In this document: piece after piece, positions 11,673 to 22,756 of the stretch
Position numbering within the stretch: the stretch's first letter is position 1
Layout: each line of letters opens with the position of its first letter
DNA from: Absidia repens
Taxonomy: Eukaryota; Mucoromycota; Mucoromycetes; Mucorales; Cunninghamellaceae
NCBI GenBank assembly: GCA_002105175.1
Contig: MCGE01000053.1
Span: 113,847-177,846, forward strand
DNA: 64,000 nucleotides
Direction of reading: 5' to 3'
Position numbers and translations under genes: made by a program
The notes under the pieces: generated by a model
The model's database searches: none
The model's input: the letters and a program-made list of their open reading frames with translations, nothing else
What the model was told of the DNA's origin: nothing

Positions 11673-13988
11673 TTAGTAGATATCAAAAAAAGTAACGCGA
11701 GGCTTAGCATCGCTGTCGTTGTCGATGTAGTGGCTGTCGTCGTCGCCATGGCATATCACATAATCTCCGTCGTCGGCATCAATGGTTTCAGGTGCCAGGA
11801 TCCATTTGTTTCTAACAAAACATCCGATCAAAGTGAGGCGATCAGATCGAGCGCTACAACGAGGTGACCGTTCATAACGCAACTGTTTATAATGCGGCCC
11901 TATAGCAAATGGGATAAAAACGATGTCAAAAGTACCTGTAAAAGCATCATCATCATCATCAGCATGGAGACCGAGGCGTTTAAAAATTGGCCACATGTTG
12001 CGCATGAAATCACGCACGTTGGGCGCATATTGGACTTGATTTGCCACAATATATTCTTTCGGTTTCAAACGTAAATAGTGTTGGTGCGAGTCAACCCCGT
12101 CCTCTTCATCATCATCATTATCATCAACATCATTGCCGTTATTGTTGTTGTTGTTGGTTTGTTTGTGATGATGATAAAGTATAATGGTGGATGGATCCTT
12201 TACGTCAAAATTCGAAAAAAATCTGTAGCCCATAGGTCTATTGATTATATTTGCAAGGTCGGATGTCGAAGTTAAAGTCGATGTTGCAAAGGTCGGTAAA
12301 ACACCGCTATACATCGCCTCTTCATCACCAGACAAAAAGAGCAATGCCAATTTATCTTCTGTGTGCATGATTTCGTAGAGTTTCAATTTGACGGAGAGCA
12401 TAGTGTTGATTTTCCAATGCGACACCTCCAGTTTTCTGTCTTGATATGGTGAGAATGGCAAAATACTGTAAAATCGATCCTCTAATTAATTTTAAAATAA
12501 ATAAATAAAAAAAGAATGTAAAATCATGTTTTTTTTTCTCTAAAATTAAGACGGGTTAAGGTTCATTGTTTGTTTCAACTTACCATTTTTACTGGCTTTG
12601 GAAATCAGAATGTTCTGCAGAAACGTTTGTCGACTGAGTTGACTGTGTAAAGTATAATGAAATTGGATGTACACTGGGTTGGACGATTGTGTTCTCGTCA
12701 ATTGTGTTCCATTATTGGTTTCGTAGTAATAACTCTTCATACTGGTGTCTGAAGAATTGTTAAAATCAAATTTGAAGAAGGTGAACTTTTCGTCGCCCTC
12801 CATGTCATCATACGCCTCAAATGCTCCGTCATCAAGAGCCAATTGAGTAAACCAATACTTGAGGTTGTTTTTCTTTTTGGCGATATTGAATTCACTGATC
12901 ACCCACACACGCGTAGACCAATCCTTGATGAGCCCCACCAAAAATTCCATCGATTGTCGAATACTGTTGCTTCTTTGAAGGATCTTGGATTTCCATTGAG
13001 ACTCACGGAATTGACAGAGTTCATCAGTTGTTGGATCGATACGTCTTGAATGAAACACGTCTATAGGACAAATCGTTTCGTCACACTGATGTAATTCTCC
13101 ATCCGAATCATTGCTGCTCCCTGTTATACAAGGTTTCCAATGTTGATTACGCTCTTGTTTGGTGGCGGTTTTGCAGATGTGATCGAGGGTTTGTACAGGA
13201 CAATATATAGAAGGAAACGCAATGAAGTTCATCAAACCATATGCAAAATGACTCGTGGTTTTAAGCAGCAATTGTCTTAATGCAGGAGGATCTTTTGGTA
13301 CATGGGCATCATCGAGGAATGCTTCATCCAAGGCGTGGAATTGAGACACATGTCCGTGAAGAAGGTGATAAAGTTCCATACCGTATTCCGCGGAGCCCTC
13401 GATGGTGTCGCTATTTTTTAGGGAGACGCCGTTCAGGTAAGTCACATGAAGATCGGGTACTGCTAATATATATGTGGCGCGATCGTAGATATTGCTCATT
13501 TGGTGAATGGTTGCTTTTCGTTTGGCCGGGCTTTGGTCCACACAGATAGTATCCACCCATACATAATCGATATGCTTTGTATCCGATTCGATGGTCATCA
13601 TTTCGCAAAGCCGATAAAAATCATCCAAGGCAAACGATGTGATGGTTGCTGTGTAACCAACGCCAGTGTCAATCAGCGTCTCGTGTAATTCGCCCCAGCG
13701 GTAAGATAACGCAACAAATTCCAAATCGTTTTCTTCGAGTGGCTTTTTAACACAGTGGATCCTATTGTCTTTAGCGGCTTTTTTAATGTCGACAAGAACC
13801 ACCTGAAATGGCTTTTTTTGTCGCGGCTTGGAGTCTGTGAGTGATAAGTCTATAAAAATGAATAAAAAGTAAAAAACGTCATATCAGTCAATATGGAGTT
13901 GGTGTAGAAAGGATCCAGTTAACAAAAATGTACCCCGTTTTTTTATATTACCTTGACTGAGTTTATCCACTGTTTCGTCGATTGTCAT
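11673..13988 (-). CDS. HET-domain protein, copy C (three exons, 703 aa)
   Basis: Exons on the minus strand are 13988-13952, 13849-12584 and 12481-11673, with the same 37-nt and 1266-nt exons 1 and 2 as copies A, B and G. The HET blocks FVALSYRWGE, YVWVDTICVDQ (Thr for Ala) and STRVWVISEFNIAKKK are intact. The C-terminal domain is longest here, with an extended segment between FDIVFIPF and LTLIGCFVRNKW and an Asn/Asp linker. Copy-specific segments include CPIDVFHSRRIDPTTDEL and KSYYYETNNGTQLT. It is the only typical copy on the minus strand. TTTATT at 11619-11624 is the poly(A) signal in reverse. No frame break. Confidence 0.9.
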
Positions 13989-14002
13989 GATGTAGTTGAA
14001 CG

Positions 14003-14033
<31 letters not shown>

Positions 14034-14424
14034 GGAAAAGGAGGGTGACAAATGATTGACAGAATGAATGATGAATGGCTCGGGGCGCGTTTATGCGGGC
14101 GAACATAACAAAAAGGCGCTTCACTGTAACACAAACGCTCAATGAAATGCCCCACCTTTGTTTCATCAATCAATGGGTGAAAGAGCAATAAAGGTAGCCC
14201 TTTTTTATTCTCCAACGATCATAGTATATGTAACAGTAAGACGCATAAATGAATAGTAGTATATAAAAAATATTGGCAGAATGTCTCAGTTCAGTTATTA
14301 TGGCATATTCCGTTGATGACTTTTGGTTCCTGAATTTATTTTTATGGTGCATTTCATTTATAACCGTCATCAATGAACCATAACTCTTTACAATTTTGGA
14401 ACTTCAAACCCCCCCCCCCACGAC
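13989..14424 (-). promoter_or_regulatory. Conserved 5' region of HET cassette C
   Basis: Reverse-oriented homolog of the other HET upstream regions, ending at the T-run 14425-14447 (A-run in gene orientation). A C-run lies near 14410-14419. The TATA-like position reads GCATAAACG instead of TATAAAT. Confidence 0.5.
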
Positions 14425-14447
14425 TTTTTTTTTTTTTTTTTTTTTTT

Positions 14448-16182
14448 GTGTTGTTCTCGAGATTATGGCAACCGCTACCCTCCACTCTTTTTCAGGAACG
14501 ACTGTATTACAGTCTTTCTTTCGAATTTCCCCGGTTTTATTGGCAAAATTGTTGATAATCCGAATGTGTGTGAGTGGAATCCTCGTGAGAATAACCTCTC
14601 CTATAATAACATGATGCATTGATGTGTTGCAGTTCAGCATGTGCATAAAGTTAACCTGAATGCTTGATATAAATATATATGTATATATATTCAGATATAT
14701 TTCACTTCAAATTAGTCTGACAATTACAAAAATATAGTAACTATTGGGTATTAGGGAATGAATAGGTGGGGGAGTTAGTCATCGATAAGGTAGAAAGTTA
14801 GTGCAACATGCTCTATATGACAGCAGCGACAGCTACACGTTCATCATGACCCTAGGTTCTACATTTATATATTATTAGTAGAACAGGAATATGACTATCG
14901 TTGATAGTAAAAGTAATTTAAATATGGCCAATGAGTTCCTAGGAGGGGGAGAGTTTAGCCGGCAAGGGGAAAATAGTTATAGTGGGGTGAATAGAGAGGA
15001 AGAGTTTGCTAAGCCAAAACAAAAAATAGCTACAATAGAGATATTCGTTTATTATCAAACAGGCGCATTACGATAAATAATTAAAAAGGAACATATTTTA
15101 TTGAAGCATATCGATATAGATACTAAAACTAAAGACGAGAAAGGATTCATTCTAACAAGGGATCTAATAATGTGATCTATTGGAAGAAGCATGAGGGAAT
15201 CTAAAGAGAGATTTGAAGAATAGACAACGTCAATCAAAGGGTACAACTGTAGAAAAATAAAAGCCATACTATACTATGAGACACGAGAATAAGTAAGGAG
15301 ATATGTTTTATTGACTAATGACAACGCTCAACACTAATCAGATCCCGTAATGGTAGTAAAAAAAAGAGATCTGTTGTACAAGATTTGAGAGAGGGAGAGA
15401 CAAATGGGACACGTTTTATCGATGTAATGTAAAAAGAGACATACTTTATTGAGATTTAGATACAAACAAGGACAAATTAACACTAAACTAAAGTGAGTGG
15501 CGACTTCAAAAAAGTGAATTAATGGTGCCTTCAGACCTTTGTTCCAAAATGAAAGGGTTTCCCCATGCATGTTGTCATCCCTGATCTGAAAGCCCGTCTA
15601 AACTAGTCCTGACGCTAATCTAAGATCACCATAACTTCCAAAGAGGCTCCATTGACAAAGAAAAAAAAAAAAAACGAGCGAACCAAATAAATAATAATCA
15701 TCATGTGGGCGGGATTTGAAACAGATCCTGCCGTCGCTCTTGAGCACATTTTTTTTTTGGGGGGGCTGGCACTTGTTGAAGGGCTTGATTAGACTTCATT
15801 GAAATGGACGTAAATCCTTTCGCAATGGATGGATATCAGCTTGATGTAATAGTTTCTTTTTCTTGACGATGGTCATGGGGTGCATGTTTTGAGCTATTTT
15901 GGTAAAAGATGTCACTACCAGCTCATTCGTTTGCTAGATACCCGATGGGCCAAACTTTTGAGGATTTGACAATAATAGACTCCACTGGGAAGGGGTGATG
16001 GTGGTGTAACTACTTGGTCAATGAGGTCAACACTAACTTCCTCTAATCAACAAAAAAAAAAAAAAAAAAAAAGTGGGATCTCCCTTTGAATAATCAACAA
16101 TAAACGAACGTCTATATTGTAAACGATGATCGCATTAGAAATTTGTATTTATTAATTAATTAATGGATGGGTGCATAACTAT
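14448..16182. repeat. Noncoding flank of HET gene D, shared with 35.6-36.65 kb
   Basis: No gene seen. About 15300-16150 is nearly the same as 35850-36655 (including GTGGGCGGGATTTGAA and the CTAGATACC segment), so the 3' flank of gene D is duplicated elsewhere without the gene. A copy of the dispersed GGGTTTCCCCATGCATG repeat lies at about 15546-15640. Several TTTATTGAAG motifs (poly(A)-signal complements) are scattered through it. 14448-15050 is plain AT-rich sequence. Confidence 0.55.
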
Positions 16183-18283
16183 TCAATAAATATTGAACCC
16201 ATCACTGTTTGTTTCTTCGGTAAAAGCCTTTACTGCATGAGCTGGAAGAAGATACTTCACCATTAATATCCATTTGTTTTTTTTAAGACTTCCCAGTAAA
16301 AAAATGCAAGGATGTTCCATTTGATGGTCGGTTTCGATGTCCCGACTCACAATTTTCACCAGGCGCAGATCATCATCATCGTTAAGCTGAAGGCGCTTGA
16401 ATAGCATAGCGTTTTTTATTTCAGGGGTATGGGCTTTTTCATAGAGTCGATATCGCTTTGGTTTCAGATGAAGAAAATACAACCCAGGGTCATCATGGCC
16501 GCCGTGGTCGTCGTCGTCGTTGGCTTGAGAATGATGAAGCGTCAGAACGGATGGTTGGGTCAAGTCGAAATTGAACACATCGTCGTCCACTTGGTTGGAT
16601 GTGACAGATTCTTCGGCAGGACGCTCGCCCCATGTGATGGTCGTGGTAGCAAAAGTCGGCAAAATGTGCGATTGACCCAAGGCATTGTATCTGCCAGCCA
16701 AGAAAAGAAGTGCCAGCTTGTCCTTTGTATCCATCCATTCAAACAGCTGCAACTTGACGGCAGCCATGCTATCGACGTGCCAATGGTCTACCACTTGATG
16801 TGTGAGCATGTGCTTGTATTTTGAAAACAGCGGAAGCACCGCATAAAATCGATCCTCGCATTTGCTGGCTTTGGATTTCAACATCATGTTAAGAAACGAT
16901 CTCCCTTGGAGTTGATTTGACATGAGATAATGGAATTTGGCTTGAACAGGATCTGACATGGCGCCTGTATGGTCCGCCATGTGTACGTAGCGAACAGTGT
17001 AGGTGGATGAAAAGTCGTTGTCGCTGACTGGGGCATCAAAGTCGAATTTGAAAAAAGTAAATGGATCCTTCAGATGTTTATAGTAAAAAAAAGTAGTAGA
17101 GTCAGGCGCAAGTTGAGTAAACCAATACTTTAGATTATTTTTCTTTCTCGCAATGCTGTATTCGCTGATCACCCAAACGCGAGATGACCAGTCGACAATG
17201 AGGGTTTGTAAAAGCTCCATCGATCGGCGGATGGACTTGTTTCTTTCAAGTATTTTTTGCTTCCAGTATCGTTTTGCACCCGAAGAAGAGGATGGATCAT
17301 GCGATGCTTCAAAAAGATAAAGAGGACAAATTTTTTCTTCGCAATCGACACCTTTACATACAGGATCACTAGTGTCGTTCGTTCTTTTCTCTTTCTGGTG
17401 CTTCTTCTTCTGCTGCTGCTGCTTGCTTTTTCTTTCACCTTGTGGCTGTGGATGGATTGTCCTACTGACTTGATAGATATGATCAAGTGCATTTTCAGAA
17501 TTATATCTAACGCTATAATGGCTCCGGGATTCCATAAAGCCTTCCATAAAATATTCTGTATATTTGGTCAGCCATTGCCTTGATCCATTTGGTACTTTCA
17601 GCTCCTTGAGCAATTTTTCGTCGAATGCAATGAGTTGTTCGGTGTTTCCGTGAATAAGGTGATAAATATATTTATGGTGAATGAAAGAGCCTTCGATGAC
17701 GCGATAATTCGTTACATTTGTCTCAATCAGGTGTTTCAAGTGTAAGTCAGGTACGGCCAAAATATACTTGGCCTTCTCGTAAATGTTGGTCATCTGATAA
17801 ATCGTGGCTTTTCGTCGCTCATAGTTGGTTTGATCTACGCAAATCGCATCCACCCACACATACTTGATATGCTGCAAATCGGATTCCAATGATATCATTT
17901 TGCAAAGATCGATAAAATCTTTCAAATCAAACGATGTGATCGATGCAATATAACCCAGGTGCGTATCAACCAATGTCTCTTGTAATTCGCCCCAACGGTA
18001 AGATAACGCCACATACGCCAGGTCGTCGTCTTCTAATGGATTTTCAATACAGTAAATCTCGTCATTTTCGGCTGCCTTTTTGATATCGATAAGGACAACG
18101 TGAAATGGTTTTTGCTTCTGAGTGGTATTGCAAACTAGCTCTATGGATAAAATATAAAACATAAAGGATGTGCATAAAATTATGTTAATAAACATGCTCC
18201 ATTCTTTTTTCTTTTTTCAATACTTGTTTTGTGCTAACAAACTTACCTTCAGGGCGGTGCTCCAGTTGGTCATCTATTGTCAT
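16183..18283 (-). CDS. Divergent HET-domain protein D (two exons, 664 aa)
   Basis: Exons on the minus strand are 18283-18247 (37 nt, MTIDDQLEHRPE) and 18140-16183. The intron ends ATAG and exon 1 has the same length as in the other copies, which supports this start. The HET blocks YVALSYRWGE, YVWVDAICVDQ, ATIYQMTNIYEKAKYILAVP and SSRVWVISEYSIARKKNN are present. Intron 2 of the typical copies is absent: KASKCEDRFY is read through directly where they have an intron after KASKN. A Lys/Gln-rich insert (about 17460-17360; SKQQQQKKKHQKEKR) precedes the CEEKICPLYLF segment. The C-terminal domain is recognisable (HILPTFATTT, YFLHLKPKRY, SDGFNIY end) but diverged. The three C-terminal relics resemble D more than the typical copies. 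TTTATT at 16148-16153 is a poly(A) signal in reverse. Confidence 0.88.
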
Positions 18284-19116
18284 GATGACAACAGTATAGA
18301 AAGAAAAAAAGACAAAAAGACAAACTCTAGTATTGTTTTGAAAGACGCCTCTATCTATGCGACATTTGAGGAGTTGGATGCACATCATTCACTCGGGAAG
18401 GAAACAAATAACGCCAAGAATGTGTAACATGAGAGCTCAATTATAACAACACACTTTTTTTTTCTTGAATAAAAAAAAGAAATCTTGATTTTACTACTTT
18501 CATCCACATACTTGCATGGACATTAGTTAAATTATCAATCAACATATATATATATATATTTTTTGTGAATGCTAGCTTGTGTTTTTCTGCGCTTTTTACA
18601 TAGAGTATTCAGATATATCTATTTATGTATATTATTGAAAGGTCTTATATAGCTTTGAAACATGTAGACAATTTAAATATCCTATATTATAGAATATTCA
18701 GGCATTTTATGCAGATGTCCATTTTAAATGCTAGTGATATAGAGAGGTTTAAAAAAAAAAAAAAAAAAAAAAGTCTAGTCAATTGATAGATTAGGTTTCT
18801 GTTGTAGACATATAAAAATTTTAAACTACATGATAATAAAGTAAAAGTATATAATATGAAGCACGTATGAGGTGAGTAACATGTCTATCAGTAACCATCC
18901 CTTGACGAGTCATGATTTTAATGGAATGGAAAGCTTCCATTCCATTTTGTGATGTGAGCGCCCCCCCCCGGATCTATACGCCAAAATTAGTGTCATGATT
19001 GACTAAATAAATTCTGAATATTTTGTTGTGACATTGCGCGTACGTTGAATTCCTAAAAAGAGCGAAGATGGTCCATGGTAACAAAGGGTACACTGATACT
19101 TTTCGTAATAATTCAG
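18284..19116. other. AT-rich intergenic stretch upstream of HET gene D
   Basis: No gene seen. The upstream region of D does not visibly match the conserved promoter block of the typical HET copies. It contains a TA-repeat near 18543-18560, an A-run near 18751-18771 and a C-run near 18961-18969. Confidence 0.45.
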
Positions 19117-20282
19117 TTTTCTATTTTATTTTTTACTCAATGTACATATTCTGTACATTAGTACAACAGAAGATTGATTTGTATGACATGAGAGAATTTT
19201 TCATCCAATGGTAGCTTCATGCAAAAAGGGAGGGACGAAAAAAGAGATCATTCTCCGTCAGAACCCCCTTTTTGGTAAATCAACGAAACCATTGAGTTTG
19301 AAAACAATTCATGCAAGTAGCCCTTCTTTTTTTTCAGAAACCCTCGGGTGTGATTCAGGAACAACTCCGGTCCTTTTATTTTCATTTTATTTTGGCAGTA
19401 GGCGTTCGCTTTTTAAAAGAAAACCCAGGCAAGTTAACGTCTCTTTGGCCAACAAAAAGTAATCTGATAGAATCATTTTTTTTATACATTGATGAGCAAG
19501 TGGTACGCGGGTGATTCATGATTTCGAGTTATTGATTGATCTATGATACAGAAGACTTATTAACGTCCACCTATTGAGAATCAAAAGGAAAGGGTGTTCC
19601 TTTTTTTGTGCATACCAAGAAAAGCACGGCCTTTTTTTTTTTTTTTTGTGTACACGAATAAAAGCATGGCCTTTCCTTTTTTACACATAAAAAGACCATT
19701 CTATTTTTGTCTGGACACACACAAAAGTGACATTTCGAACGCCGCGCATGATTTTTTTTAACGGGAGGCCGTCCCCTTTTTTTTTTTCTCACTCTTTTCT
19801 TTCCCTTTTATTTTATTTTATTGTTGTTTCTTCACTATTTTGGCTTCCTTGAAATTATGGTGGACTTGGATTAGTGTCAGGATTAGTTTAGAAGGGGTTT
19901 CAGAACAGAGATGACAAGATGCATGGGAAAACCCTTTCATTTCGGATCTAGGATCTACAGTCACCATTAGTTTTAGCTTATTGGATCCTCCATTGACTCA
20001 GTTTTGTTTTAGTTTGTCCATAGTTTATATCTACAATTTAATAAAAAAAAATTTTTTTTTTAAAAAAAAATTCAATGAAAAAATGTCGCTTTAGTCATTT
20101 CCATGTCTTCTACAAGAGATCTCTTTTTATTATAACCCATTTAGATTGAAAGTGTTGACCTGTTGTTTTGCATCTATAAAAAATTATCGTTTTGTCCTAG
20201 ACCTTATATTAGATCCTTTTGTACAGTAGTGACTTTAGATGAGTGTTGAACATTCTTTAGATCCCTTCTCACTCTGTGTGTG
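19117..20282. repeat. Dispersed noncoding unit S, copy 1
   Basis: Starts near TTTTTTACTCAATGTACAT and runs through CATGCAAAAAGGGAGGGACG, CGAACGCCGCGC and the CATGGGAAAACCCTTTC repeat. It is matched by 38162-39350 and, in part, by 49752-50527. In copies 1 and 3 (19.1 and 38.2 kb) it leads directly into a C-terminal HET relic, so it is part of a larger duplicated block of about 2.4 kb. No open coding frame is convincing. Confidence 0.6.
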
Positions 20283-21330
20283 TGGTAATTTAGACCGTGA
20301 TCTAACATCCATTTATTTTCTACAAAGCTTCCCATTAAAAAAATCGAGTGGCCATGACATGTTTTGGCCGTACAAAATTGTTCTCATGATGATTTGACGA
20401 TAAAAAGGCAATATAAACAACATCCACTGTAGTAGGAACAGTGTTCTCTTGAATGGTAGCAAGCCGCTTCAGTCATTCGGGATTCGGCGGCATGAAATGT
20501 TGTTGAGACCCCTCCTTTTCGTCCACCAACCTACTAAAATATTCCTTGGGTTTGATATGAAGGTAGTACAGGGTATCATCATGATGACATGTAGTGTTGT
20601 TGTTCTTGTCGTTTCGTTCATGGTGGTGGGCGGATGAAACGTAACGATGGCGTGTTTGGCCCTATCAGCTGTCATCATCCAGCTTTTGGTGTTGAACTTT
20701 TGTTGTTGAATTGATTGTGTGCAAATGTTGGTAGCGTTTTTCCTATATTTCTCGTTTGTTCATTGCCCGACATAAAAAGAAGACCCAACTTGTCCCAGGA
20801 AGTCATGAACTCAAATAGCTACAATTTGACCGACACCATGGTAGTGGAATGCCATTGACCCACTTCATTTTTGTTGACAAGTTTGTCTTTATAATCCAAT
20901 AACAGCAGGATACTGTAAAAGCGATCCTCTATCATAAAACGAATAAATTTAGAATTATATACACTCCACATATAAAAAAAACGGGCTAAACATTTTACCA
21001 TTTTTGCTGGCTTTGGATTTAGTATCATCTCCAGGAAGGTGTGCTGGTTGAGTTGACAAATCAAAGTATGGTGTAAATGGAGGTAAACAAGGTTGGACGA
21101 GAATCGTCGACTGTCCATCTCACACATTGCTTTGGTGAGGGCGTTGTTGTTGTTGCGGTTGTTGTTGTCAAGCGTCGCAGAGCACGCATGGTAGATAAAG
21201 TCAAACTTGATAAAAGTCAATAATGTTTCGTCTTCGGCAGCATCTGATGAGCAGCAGATGATGTTGCCGATCCTGTTGAATGTTGGCTTTAATAGAACAG
21301 CGGAATTACTCCACATACAAAAACTTCCGG
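20283..21330 (-). pseudogene. C-terminal HET-family relic E1
   Basis: The minus strand encodes the end of a HET-family exon 2 (LHHTLICQLNQHTFLEMIL), an intron-2 equivalent with donor GTAAAA and acceptor GATAG, then EDRFYSILLLLDYKDK and the C-terminal domain. The HET domain itself is absent: homology starts at about the FIKFDF segment. A TGA interrupts the C-terminal domain where relic E2 reads PNPELLKR, and the 3' end is truncated near 20283. It keeps the intron, so it is not a processed copy. Confidence 0.7.
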
Positions 21331-21683
21331 CTTATCTTTACGGAAGTTATATTTATGAATTTTTACGCTCAAACATTTACGCCCACAATTTCCCCCCCCC
21401 TTCCATTTCCGTTCACATCACACAACACTTACATGTCTATGATACTTTTACTTATACTACATACATATAACACATACAGTGGCATGCCATTTTTTTTTTT
21501 ATATATTATTTCAATAAAATATATCTTTTTTATTTACAGTGCATCATTACATAATCAGGAAACTCGACCCAAACCAAAAAAAAAAGCAAAAAAAAAAAAA
21601 CTTCGCAGTGAAAATTTGGCAAAAATGAGCAACTTCAACCAGCTGCCCCGTTCGGTGTCAATTTTTTTATAATGAAAGATAAT
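21331..21683. other. Conserved flank of relic E1 and A-rich junction
   Basis: Sequence shared with the same side of relics E2 and E3: a C-run, TTTCAATAAAATATA, then CTCGACCCAAACC followed by A-runs. No gene. The A-rich tract is where the relic block joins the duplicated flank of HET gene F. Confidence 0.5.
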
Positions 21684-22305
21684 GAGATGGTAAACACTTT
21701 TTATATAGATAACTAGCCACTACCACCCGCTCCCCATTTTTAGTATAGTCTCGAGAAAGTCCTCCTCGCCAAAACTATAAAAACATTGACTAATAATTCC
21801 TCGTTTTGCTCCATGCCGTTGTTATGGGAGCCTTAAATATTGGTATGCACAGTAAAAACGATAAAATTATTACATAGGTGTTACTCACTTCACCAACACA
21901 CATCAAACACTCGCTACAGATGATCTATTGGAGATAGCATGAGAAGACTAACTGTGAGATCTGAAGAATGGTCAAAACTAATCGGAAGAGATGGTGCTAG
22001 TAAATACGGGATCTATTGCACAACACTTGAGAATGACTATTGGGGCATACTTTACATTGGAGCTTGTAAAAATAAATTCATGTTTTATTCAATTGCATAG
22101 ACAAACTATGAATAAACTAACACTAAATTAAGCGAATGATGGTTGTAGAGACCTAGAACCGAAATGAAAGGGTTTCCCCATGCATGTTGTCATCCCTGAT
22201 CTGAAAACCCTTCTAAACTAGTCCTAACACTGACCCAAGATCACCATAGTCTGAAGGAATCCAAAATGGTGAAAGAAGAAAAAAGGATCAAGAGGGAGAG
22301 AGCAT

Positions 22306-22309
<4 letters not shown>
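21684..22309. repeat. Duplicated flank upstream of HET cassette F
   Basis: Near-identical to 1-627. Includes the dispersed GGGTTTCCCCATGCATG repeat at about 22161-22250 and ends at an A-run (22310-22336). Confidence 0.7.
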
Positions 22310-22336
<27 letters not shown>

Positions 22337-22756
22337 GGTCGTGCTGGATTTGAATTTCAAAATTGTAAAGAATTAAGGTTCACTGATGACGGTTATAAAT
22401 GAAATGCACCATAAAAATAAATTCAGGAACCAAAAGTCATCAAAGGATGTGCCATAATAACTGAAGCGAGACATTCTGCCACTTTTATATGAACTACTAT
22501 TCATTTAAGCTTCTTACTGTTATATATACTATGAACGTTGGGGAATAAAAAACGGCTCCCTGTATTGCTCTTTCAACCATTGATTTGTGAAACAAAGGTG
22601 CGGCATCACATTGAGCGTTTGTATTACAGTGAAGCGCCTTTTTGTTATGTTCACCCGAATATACGTACCCCGAGCCATTCATCATTCATTCTGTGAATCA
22701 TTTGTCACCCTCCTTTTCCTTCTCTTTATTTTTTTTTTTTTTCGTTCAACTACATC
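22337..22756 (+). promoter_or_regulatory. Conserved 5' region of HET cassette F
   Basis: Homologous to the other cassette promoters: AATATACGTACC in the TATA-like position, a pyrimidine tract with a T-run, and TTCGTTCAACTACATC before the ATG at 22757. Confidence 0.55.
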
